Source: Urophycis tenuis
Taxonomy: Eukaryota; Chordata; Actinopteri; Gadiformes; Phycidae
Direction: 5' to 3'
DNA: 64,000 bases
NCBI GenBank assembly: GCA_036785325.1
Contig: JAXIVH010000043.1
Location: 234,501-298,500 of the forward strand
Shown here: piece by piece, positions 32,758-43,900 of the stretch
Layout of the letters: every line of letters begins with the position of its first letter
Numbering within the stretch: the stretch's first letter is position 1
Translations under genes and position numbers: made by a program
Notes under the pieces: generated by a model
Seen by the model: only the letters and a program-made list of their open reading frames with translations
Databases searched by the model: none
Told to the model about the DNA's origin: nothing

Positions 32758-33975
32758 GGTTTTCTGGTAAAGACTAGAATTATAGCTGAGGGACAGAAAC
32801 AATAAGTGTCAGATTTTTGTTCACACATGTTTTGGTTGATTCTATTTGACAAATATACAAATCCAAAACATTGGCTTTTATCCAATTACATATTTAGATA
32901 AAAAACAATTTCAATGAATTTCAATATATTAGACTGTTGCTTTGCAATATAAAACTATACCACAAGTATAGTTGGGATCCCATTCATAACCCAAGTCATA
33001 GACATATACTGACGGCTCTTTGTGTATTGTAAACCAAACACCTTCACGATTAAATTATATATGCAATCTGAAGAATGTTTCCTGAAAAGCCTATATCATC
33101 TTTCTTAAAAAACTAGTGAAAGGACTACAGTTCTATATAGTAAGGAATATGCAAACTGGAACATGGAGGTGGGATCATGAGGGGATGTTTTGAAGGGGCT
33201 GTTGTTTTTGCACCACATGAAACGTATTAATTCCGGCACACTGTTAAACAACACCACTAAATGTGTCAGATGCCTGATTTTTGCTTTTGAACACTTTATA
33301 TGCACATGTATATAGGTATTTTAAAGTTGAACCTGTACATTGTAATGTTAATATTCCTTTTTCCTGTAATTATCACGTATAAATGAACTGTATTTTCTGT
33401 GTCTTTGCAGTTTGTTTTTACTAGCTCTAGTTATTGCTATAGCGAGGTGTGCTTCTGTTTGACCACCAGGTGAGCTGTGGATTAGCCATTACAAGACATT
33501 TAAAAATCCACCCATTAGTTTCATGCCCGCCTACAACTATAATGGATAGATCTGCTTTTAGCTTACCCAATAGCCTGTAGCAAGTGGCAAAAATGGTGGT
33601 AATAGGGAGAGGTGGATAGATAAGCGTTTGGTTTACCTGTGAACTTCAGGTAAGTCAAGGTTCACTTCAAGCTAGTACGGTCAGTCTGGTGATGTCAGTC
33701 AGTCGGTTTGTCTGTCTGACTGTCTGGTGGTGTGTCTGCAGTATCCAAAAACACTCAGACTGTAAGTCTGTTCGTCTGGTTGTCTTTGTGGTGATGTGTC
33801 TTCCTGGTTGGTTGTCCGTCAATCTGGTTGTGTTTCTGCTGTCTGTCTGACTAACACTGAGTCTGTTCCAGATTGTCAGCAGTTTTTTGCCACGCCACTC
33901 CACCTCCAGACACCCACAGAGCTGAGAGAGTGAGACCCCCACAACAGGTAACCACACAGCCCACTGCATCCTCGT

Positions 33976-34316
33976 ACTACTTCCTAGTACAGCATCCTGG
34001 TACAGCATCCTCGTACTACTTCCTAGTACAGCATCCTGGTACAGCATCCTAGTATTACCTCCTAGTACTGCATCCTAGTACTGCATCCTAGTATTACCTC
34101 CTAGTACTGCATCCTAGTACTGCATCCTAGTATTACCTCCTAGTACTGCATCCTAGTACTGCATCCTAGTATTACCTCCTAGTACTGCATCCTAGTACTG
34201 CATCCTAGTATTACCTCCTAGTACTGCATCCTAGTACTGCATCCTAGTATTACCTCCTAGTACTGCATCCTAGTACTGCATCCTAGTATTACCTCCTAGT
34301 ACTGCATCCTAGTACT
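33976..34316. repeat. 13-bp-based minisatellite, first block
   Basis: The base unit is CCTAGTACTGCAT (13 bp), organised in a 39-bp higher-order unit in which every third copy reads CCTAGTATTACCT. A second block lies at 34554-34850. Confidence 0.9.
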
Positions 34317-34553
34317 TTTTTGGTTTTAATTTGGTTGATGGAAGCATTGTTTACCTGTTCGTCTGACAGCGTCTGATGACGATTTCGCTTTTTATTTGAT
34401 TTCATATCAAAAACAATGACCGGTGCATGGATGAGGGAGACTTTGTCCAGATATCACCCAGCTACACCAGAACCTAACAGATATTGTTATCCGCAGATTG
34501 GCATCAGATGATATCCGATGGTTTCCAAAATTGCTACCACCCGAGTACGTCAT

Positions 34554-34850
34554 TCTAGTACTGCATCCTAGTACTACCCTTTATTACTCAATCCTAGTAC
34601 TACCCCTTAGTACTCACCCTAGTACTACCCCGGAGTACTACCCCTTAGTACTGCATCCTAGTACTACCCCTTAGTACTCATCCTAGTACTACTCCTTAGT
34701 ACTGCATCCTAGTACTACCCCGTAGTACTACCCCTTAGTACTGCATCCTAGTACTACCCCTTAGTACTCAATCCTAGTACTACCCCTTAGTACTCAATCC
34801 TAGTACTACCCCTTAGTACTCAACCCTAGTACTACCCCCTGGTACTGCGT
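34554..34850. repeat. 13-bp-based minisatellite, second block
   Basis: The same family as the first block (CCTAGTACTACCCCTTAGTA and variants) but more diverged. The 235 bp between the blocks are unrelated sequence and may be an insertion that split one array. Confidence 0.85.
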
Positions 34851-36505
34851 TATGGGGAGAGACTGAACTTGGATAATCTCTTTACTTGTTTCCATCACCA
34901 TTTTTGGCATAAAGATTGGCTTTGTCTGCCTTTTCCTTGCGATATTCTTAAAAATATTTGTCTGCCTGTCATATAATGGTTCTACTTATATCCTTGTTCC
35001 TTGTCTCTAGGACCACCTCCCCCCGCTGAGGCCCACCACTTACCAGCAGTGCCTCTTCCCTGCCCCCCCCTATCCATGGACCAAATGACCGCCTGAACCT
35101 TGACCTGACAGAGCCACCCCCTGGGAGGACGTCACTAACCTTCTACTCTCTGGATTGTTTGGCACAGGGTGTGATGATCATTGTGGGGGTGCTACTTATC
35201 CCTGAATCTAAGGACAATCAATCAGAAATGTGTTTGTCACTAAACAACATGATCACAGCTTTGTTCCACCAGCCTATTGTAATTGTCTTTTTTGTGGTCA
35301 TTGATCACACTTTGTTTTACCAAAGATGAGGATGAATTTAGTCAGTATTAGAGCTTGTATGATGGGGAGATCTAAATGACGACCACTTTGGTTTCAGGTC
35401 ACAGTTTGAGCTTAGCCTTCATAATTGATCAAAGAAAATGCTAAACATTTCTAAAGTTATCTTTATAATATTGAAACGTGAATGTTGTTTATCGTGGCAT
35501 TGGGATTTCACCTTGAACAGATTAAGATTTGTATGGATCTTATTGGCGCAAACATGGTCTGAATGTGTGCCCCAATATGTGTTGTTTGGGTTTGAAAAGT
35601 GTTTTTAAAACACTACTGTAAAGGCCTTACACATCAATCATCTTTCATCCATCCAACGTTTTTAACCAACAATTATTTTAAAGAAGAACCTCTGTAGAAC
35701 AAGCACAAAATCAATCCCTCTCTGGTTCTGAGTCAACCTGAAAATTGCAATAATAAAAAAAGGATGCTCTTAAAAGTATTGCAATAGTTGTTAAAGTGCA
35801 CTGTTCAGAGAGATCACATCTGTATGCAGTGATTCAGCTTTTAAATCAGCTGTATGTAACATGATAAACTCACAGATATAGATAACCTGTGATCTTTGAT
35901 TACATCATGAGTGCTACTCACAATCATCATCCTCTCTTATCAGTTCAGGAACTCCACAAACAGACTGCCAACCACAGCAATACACACTCATTAGTGAAGC
36001 TTATGCTACAGGAAGTATAGCTGAAAGGAAGCCTGTGATTGGTTGACTCTAGGAATAGTTAGCAAAAGGCAGTTGATCTACCTGATCATTTGATTGTATT
36101 ACATGAAAATATTAATGGATTATTATGTTTTGTGACAAAAAACTGAGCCCAAGTCCTTTCAGAGCTCTTGTAGCCTGTGATCTCATGGTTAAAAAAGGCT
36201 TTTCTACTAAATGGAATAGTCTATGTCTTATGCCACCTCTACCAACTTGCACAGTATTAGAGATGTATTTCAAGTGTTTTATTGCTGATTAACCCTGAGC
36301 ATCACATAAGAATGTTGTCCTGTTGTTACAAGATGTGAAATCCTTATCCCTGTGGAGTAGGCCTCTCAAACAGATTGAAAGTCATTCATTCAATTTGCAT
36401 TGTTTGTTCATTGTAAATAGGCCTACTGTTTAGCCCCACACATCCCATAACCCTTTAATTCACCAAAGCCTTCTTCGACAAATGAAATATGTAAAATCAA
36501 GGAAC

Positions 36506-36511
36506 AATAAA
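36506..36511 (+). promoter_or_regulatory. Candidate polyadenylation signal of the bicd1 transcription unit
   Basis: Canonical AATAAA. A second copy is at 35752-35757. Both lie downstream of the exon-like segment at 35011. Confidence 0.3.
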
Positions 36512-36766
36512 GATTAAAGAGTGATTGACTGTTTTAGCATAATGTTTGCCTTATTGTGATCAACAACCAATGAATAAACAAACGTGATGAGGTAAACGTG
36601 TTGATGTCATGTTTCTCGATGGATTTATTCCTGTTAGGTTAGACGCATGGTTATGGAACTCGTATGAACTGTTTGACTGATCGTTGCCTCCGCCAATGAG
36701 TTTGTTGAGCAATTGCAGTGATTCATCATGACGCTCGGCTGAGGAGATCCTGAAGTGAGCCCTCCT

Positions 36767-37257
36767 GGGGCCTGTTTCAGAAAGCAGGTTTAGTGAAAAC
36801 TCAGAGTTAGTTAAGTCAGAGTTTAAGGAAACTCTGGGTTTTCGGTTTCACAAAGCCAGTTCAGTTTAACTCTGAGTCTGTTACTGCAGCAACATACTCT
36901 GTGAAGCTAACCTGCTCGCTGGCAGGTTTTCTTCAAAGCCCGAGTCTCTCCTCTTTAGCTGCAGACTGAAGGAAGTGTCAGACAAGGCGTGTCCTTTTCT
37001 TGAAGAGCCAGTTGACATCAAAGCGTTAATACTCTGCAGAAATTTCCGTGGGGAGAGTGATCAGACCCCGCTTGGATGTTTTATCGTTCCCTGATGATTA
37101 TCTGTTTGAACGTTACCGCTTTTCTGCACAATCTATCATTTATCTTAACAATATTCCCAGCCCTCATGTCGTTCTACATTTTTATATTTCATCTTCAATT
37201 GCTGCTAAGTACATTTTGTGCCTGTTGGGTTGCACCTGCATCAATAAAAAAAATGCG

Positions 37258-37334
<77 letters not shown>

Positions 37335-37813
37335 TATATAGGTAGATAGATATAGATAGATATCTACATCTATGTATGCATATGTTGGAAAAAGTGGAAC
37401 ACTCGAGAAAAAAACTTGTGTTTTTCAATTAATACTCACTCGATCAGCAATTTTCTGCCAAGCCTGCTTACGTTCTTTTGCGGCAGCTACTGTGTTGCTT
37501 TTTTTCTTAAATATCATCATATTCTGCATATGCAGTCATTAATATTTATCTCCACTGGGAGAAATAGGAGGATCGAGCCTTTTTTCTCCTGCTGCCATTA
37601 GTGGAATCGTATTCTCGGTGTTCCATTGTTGCAGGCTTTATACTCTCCTCGTGCACAAGCTTCACTCAGGCTGAACATACTCAGAGTTGATTGATCTTAT
37701 TGTTATCCCCTGTTCTGAAACCCAAACTCCGAGTTTGACAGCTCAGAGTTACTCAAGCCAGAGTTCAGGCTTTAACTCAGAGTTTATTAAACCCGCTTTC
37801 TGAAACAGGCCCC
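36767..37813. mobile_element. DNA transposon with long terminal inverted repeats, upstream of fgd4
   Basis: The left end (GGGGCCTGTTTCAGAAAGCA) and right end (the complement of GGGGCCTGTTTCAGAAAGCG) are inverted repeats. Similarity continues inward for about 100 bp with recurring ACTCTGAGTT motifs. If the termini start at GGCCTG, the flanks are CCTCCTGG and CCTCCCTGG, a possible 8-bp target duplication with one extra base, which would suggest hAT. This is not decisive. A (CA)n tract (37264-37332) lies inside, and no transposase was recognised. It ends 166 bp before the fgd4 start codon. Confidence 0.7.
37264..37332. repeat. (CA)n microsatellite inside the transposon
   Basis: About 34 CA units preceded by GCGCGCGCGC, an alternating purine-pyrimidine block that could adopt Z-DNA. 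Confidence 0.9.
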
Positions 37814-37979
37814 TCCCTGGTCGATCGCTCTAAACTCTGATAGCGCTCAACCGGAGCACCAAGAGCTCCCTTCCGGTGGGCGTTACTCAATCAAGCTAAT
37901 GAGCACCACTTAAGGTTGCAGGTAAACTGGGGCGACGGGCATTCAACCACATGTTTCATTTCCCCAGTGTTATAGATTG

Positions 37980-40900
37980 ATGGAAACGTCAGGATCACGT
38001 GTGTGTGGGACTGTCCCCCCAGACATGTTGGACGCCAAACAGAGACGCGTGGTCCTGGAGGTGGCCTCGCATCAGACGGAAGTCTTCAGACGGGTGGCTT
38101 TGAGGAGGAGGTCCAACCTCGCAGTGGACACAGGTGAGCCACATCTTCTTACATCAACCATAACTTCAGTTTACATAAACCAAATATTGTAAACTTGGCA
38201 GATGCCTGGTGAACATCTTAAACTTAAACCAATTTGCTGTAAATCCCGGAGGGCTACTCACGTTGCAGTCCACATCGTTGATTGGTAACGGTGGGCTCAA
38301 GACCACCTGACGACGCTCACTTCGTCACGTTTGTGTCCTTTCCTTTTAGAAAGACACTTGTGGATTGTTCTTTCCAACTAATAGGCTACTATTTTTTAGA
38401 CGAACGGCGCATATCTACAATCTCTCTTTTACTGAGAAGTGGCGAGCGTTATCCAAACTGTGTGTAGGCCTAATAATTGGTTTAAATAAATATTCTAAAA
38501 AAACGGGTAAAGCCTATGCCCGTGTTTACTATTGCCTATGCTTATTTAATTGATATAATCCTAATTGGCCTATATTTTTCCGGACACGATGTAGTATCCG
38601 ATATGATTGAGTGTGTCCGACGAGTTAAAGTCATCTCCAGATGAGACTCGGTGACCTGTTTTATTAAAATACAAAAAACTTGGCTACATATAAAAAAATC
38701 AAACCTGGATTACTGGCGATTTCCTTCCACACAGCACCTTGTTTGTACCCATATTGTAGTTCACGTGTATTTATTTTCCATCAGGATGAAATGAAGTCCT
38801 GGGGTCAGTATAAACCACTTAAAGACCTACATTTTGGTTTTATTTGATCGCGTTAGTCTTGTTCCTGTTTTTGAAAGTATACATTGACATGCATGAGGCG
38901 CCCATGAAACGTGATGCTGGATACGTTTAACACACCGATGATTCAACCAATGAGCCATAGAAAAGGAAGTGAAAACTAGAAAAGTCAGCTTTTAGCGTGG
39001 AGTCACATGAGCGGTACAACTGTGTCACATTTCCATGCTGAGGGTTGTGTTTTCAACACTAAAGGACATCTCGTCAACCAGCACCTGGTGTCTCATTTAT
39101 ATTTCATACTTTTTTTTCACTTAAAAAGAGAAAATACTAACCCGATTCCCTGAAGAGTCTTAAACAATGGTACTTAAAACCACAAGGTAGGTCGTTCACA
39201 TCTTTTGTTGTGCTAAAGGTTATATGGCACAATAAGTATGGGTTATTCTATGTTCAAACTAAAATGTCTGGCCTAACCTGACTGTAGGCATCATTGAGCA
39301 AGATGCACAAACCCCTACCTGCTCCCTAAAGAAATGTCAAGTGACTCACTAAATCACTCACTATCAAGTGGAACAATAGCAATACAGGGTAGAAAAAAAT
39401 AGTGTTAAATGTGTGCAGACACAGGGAGGGAACATTTGCATGCATGCAATTAGACTAGCATCAAAGCTATGCAGTAGACGTTCCCTTCTGATTCAACAAA
39501 AGTATTTGCATATGTGTTGTTCTACTCAAATATTTTATTTTTGATCAAACATTTTACTAATATGTGTTTGAACATTGCAAAGCTATGGGGAAAATGTCCC
39601 TGTGCATTTTATTTTTGAAAACATTCCATTGCTGGTAAAACTTTTATCAAAGTAAATGATTGGTGGTCTTTGTTGTTGAAGGATTTGTAAAATATTTTAC
39701 CATGAAGAATCAAATCAGAAGAATTAACTGAGTCATTTAAACCTGTTGCAGTTCCCCCTAAACCCGCTCACCTCCAGACCCCAGAGAGGGGCTCTCAGCA
39801 TGAGGACTTTGCGCCACGAAACCTCAAACCCACAGGAGTCTCCTCACCAGTGGCTTCGAGAGGCCAAGTAGCCGTTCTCATCCGGGTTATTCCAGCGCGG
39901 CTTCCACTCTCCTCCAGGAGTCCTGCAGAGAGCGTCCACAACTCCATCAGGCCAGGGAAGAGGTCTGACGGGACAGCGCTCTTGGAAGCCCCAAGTCCAG
40001 TGCCGAGGTGTGCTCATAACGGCAGCCGGCTGGGAGGAGGAGGTCCAGGGGGCCGTAGTGACCCCGCCAGCCTGCCCTCACCAGGCGTCATCCATAAGCA
40101 AGCAAAACAGCGCTCCCCCAGCCTCCTGGTGAGAGCCCGCAGCCACCGCCTGTTCAGAAGGTCCCGATCCTGGGTCGGCCTGCGGAAGACGGCCGGCTGT
40201 AGGGTGGAGGAGCCGGCTGGACACGGCAGTGCAGTGGCCCAGTTGGCCGTTCACCTGGATGGAAGCAGGTTATGATTGACCCCCCCCCCCCCCCCACGTC
40301 TTTTTTTTTTTTTAAGTGTTTTTAATTCTTTTTTTTTATCAATCTTTTTTTGTCGTGAAAATGGCTCTATTCAACCATGATTGTTTATTGAAATGTTGTT
40401 TCCGTAGCCCTACGGGAGACGCGTCAGAGCGTGCTCCTTTAACAGCCCTACCCTCGGCCAGCTGCACCCCCAGCAGGTCTCCCGCGTGCAGGAGGACGTA
40501 TCACAGCGCAGCGGACTTGAGTCTGGAACCTCAAGGTCTTTCCACGGAACCGGGCCCTGTGGCAGCGGGGCCCCGGCCATGGGCAGGCGCTAGCCTGGAG
40601 CTAATGCACCACGGGGGGGAGGCCCAGGGAACATCAGGGGCAGGCGCTAGCCTGGAGCTAATGCACCACGGGGGGGAGGCCCAGGGGACATCAGGGGCAG
40701 GCGCTAGCCTGGAGCTAATGCACCACGGGGGGGAGGCCCAGGGGACATCAGGGGCAGGCTCTTCCCGCCGGTCAGCCTCCGAGAAGGACGTGAGGACTCT
40801 AAAAGAGGCGAGGATGCATGAGGATGTGGCTCAGCATATGGATGTGGAAAAAGAGGAGGAGGAGGAGGAGGAGGAGGAGGGGGATAATGGGGGAGGGCCG

Positions 40901-43900
40901 AAGAGGAAGGAGAAACTGCACAAGATGGCGACAGAGCTCCTGATGACTGAGAGGGCATATGTGGCCCGTCTCCACCTCCTCGACCAGGTATGGTTTGGAA
41001 AAAAAACAATTAGCCTATTCCACAACTTTCTCAATGTGTTCCTTAAAGTGAAAAAAAACAATATTTCAAACATCACAAATAACATCATGGGTCGAGTGCT
41101 AACATCATGACTATTAAATATCTCTAAAGTTGAGGAAGAATGTCCTGTAATTTTTAACAGGAAAGCACATAATGGCATTATTTGGTGCATTTTTTGTACA
41201 TTTCATAAGGATTTTAGATATTTTTGTTGTCATAGTATGTATGAATGTAGTTTTTAAATTGCGGCATGAAAATGTTATTTCATGTACCTGTTCTACCTTT
41301 TATTTTTGTTCATTAAAAAAACCAAGGTGACAAGTGACTCGCCAACAGACTGAGAGGAGCACACACACTTGCTCACTGCTTACCAATTTCCTTCTGGTTC
41401 CTTTCTCAGGTGTTCTGCTCTCGTCTGTCAGAAGAAGCTTCCCGGGGCTCGTTCCCTGTAGAGGTGGTGAAGAACATCTTCTCCAACATCTCCTCCATCC
41501 ACTCCTTCCACAGCCAGTTCCTCCTACCAGATCTGGAGGAACGCATGATGCACTGGTGGGTTCCCCACACCCCTCAAGCTCTCCATTGGTCCGAGGCTGA
41601 AGTGCTTCATCCTTTACTGCACAAGCTCTGATATAGGTTGTATATGTAGGTTAGCTAATGGCCTTTGAATCACAATCAAATACAGTGAAACCTCCATCCT
41701 GGAATGCTTCTCAAGTCCAACAAATCACTTCTCAAACAAAAGATTAAACGACTTCTGTCCCAGAAGTCAAACAAATTTCAGAACTCGTACGCTTTGGTGA
41801 CGTGAAGCCACAGAGTTGAGCCTCTGTATGCCGTGGAGGCAGTACGGAGTGGACTCGCAGTCCAACGGTCTTTGCTCTGTGAGCATTGTTTGCTGTTTGG
41901 TGCCTCTTTGTTCCATGTGAACATACATGTACTGTATAGCTAAGCCCTCCATCATGCCTCTGAAGAAGGAATAAGAAAAGAGTGCATACAACGATGGAGT
42001 TGAAGAAGGAAATCTCAGAGCATGAAAACGGTGTATCTGATATTGGTTCACTTTATAGAATAAAGATGTTATTTTATTACTGTTTATCCAGGTTAAATGT
42101 AAGATTTTACATGAAATACTGTGTGACGGTCTAAATATGCATTTATCTGGGACTGGAACAGATGAATCCTGAGACATAATTTTTTAGGTCAACTGCAACT
42201 TCCTGCATATTTGGTTAAAATGATGTGTATGGGAGCAGATACACGCTCAACATCATGTTACATCCATGTCCTAGTAGAACCTCACCAAGCCCCACACCAA
42301 AGCTATGAACCATAAGGCTGTCTGTTTGTGTCCTATACCTGTTTAAAATGTTCTGTAAATCCTGTCTTCACGGCCGGTCCCAGTGACCCGGTGGCAGCGA
42401 GCTGTGCATTGGCCTCTGGTGGTGGTCAACGATAATGACGTTATAATGACTTGACTTCACCTTGAACGCCCCTCCAGGTGGGGCCAGCCGGGTCTGGGGG
42501 ACATCCTCCTTCGCCACGCCCCGTTCCTGAGGATGTACGCCGAGTACGTGGGGAACTTTGAGCAGGCCACAGAGCTGCTGAGGAGCTGGAGGGAACGCTC
42601 TGCTGCCTTCCGAAGCATCCTGCAGGACATACAGGTGTCACTCAGTGAGACGCAGGACTTTAGAGGGGTCCTCTGATGCCTGTGATGAACCTGGCATAGT
42701 GGGATGCTGATTCTTCCTTTGGACATTAATATTGGGTCAGGAAGACTACCAACTGACTGATTAGAATATGTAGATATCACCCAAATAAATAACCCCAACT
42801 GCCAAGCTTAACATATTGCTATTTATTACTAGTGTGGATATTTGTATTTCAAACAATGTTTGAATGTTTGTGCTTGGTTCAGAGTCAGGAAGTGTGTGGG
42901 AGCCTGAGTTTGGAACACCACATGTTGGAGCCAGTCCAGAGGGTCCCCCGGTACGAGCTGCTGCTGAGGGGTTACCTGAGGAACCTGCCTGAGGAGGATC
43001 CTGACCACCCTCTCGCCCAAAGTGAGGACACACACTCGCTCCAACATAGAGGCCACTGTCATGTTGGGAGATAAAATGTCATTTATTTGTCAGATTCTTT
43101 TATCCAAAGTGTTTTGCAGTGAGTTCAGATGCATGTCTTTACAAAGCAGTTGGGAGTAAGGAGTGAGTTCAGATGCATGTCTTTACAAAGCAGTTGGGAG
43201 TAAGGAGTGAGTTCAGATGCATGTCTTTACAAAGCAGTTGGGAGTAAGGAGGTTGTGTCTCTGTGCCCCCTATTATCCATCCCCTGCACACTGTCAAAGA
43301 CGGTTTCCCAACCTCAAAATAAAAGCAAACCAACAATTTTTCGATCCCCACTTAAGTGAGCAACCATCTTATTCACCATGTACAAAGATGGTTGCTTGGA
43401 GACTGTGCAGCTATGACTAGCAAACGCGTTGTTATAATGGACACAATCAAGCAGATTAGTTTTTGCAGGCTAATGGACCGTTCACCTCAGTGGCGTTGTT
43501 GCTTGCCGCAGGTTAAGATAAATGCATGAAGAAATCTTTGCTTTCACTCACTCACTGGTGTTGCTGTAACCTATGTCAGGAATATTTGTTACGTCACACT
43601 AAGTTCAGTTCACAGGACACCTAGTCTTGGCCGGGACACACTGGTTTGTTTTCATAATAAACTGATAGTCCAAGTAGGACTTGTCATGTTTTATTTCGGG
43701 TGGTCTTGTAGAACTCAGTCTCACCACTTCCTGTCTCCAATGTCTTCTTCCTTCCTACAGAGGCCTTGGAAGCCATCTCCATGGCAGCAGGACACTGCAA
43801 CAGTGCCATCCACAGAGCTGTAGGTACCACAACATGCAAGGCCCACCATTATACCAGCTGGTGGGATGTTGATTAGACACTACAAGCCTTTCAAAATATT

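Larger units (their letters stand above)
33872..35085 (+). other. Pair of exon-like segments downstream of bicd1 (33872-33947 and 35011-35085)
   Basis: The first segment is bounded by TTCCAG and CAG|GTAACC, the second begins after TTGTCTCTAG. Joined, one frame gives HATPPPDTHRAERVRPPQQ then DHLPPLRPTTYQQCLFPAPP and YPWTK before a stop. Another frame of the first segment stops after a few residues. They could be alternative 3' exons of bicd1, used if its exon 11 is spliced at the GTAAGT at 28409, or 3' UTR exons. No homology was recognised. Confidence 0.3.

Noticed and set aside
39850..40275. Other open frames in the fgd4 exon 2 region
   Set aside because: Only the frame that joins GTT-CCC-CCT (VPPKPAHLQTP) from exon 1 and continues in phase 2 into exon 3 is consistent with both splice junctions.
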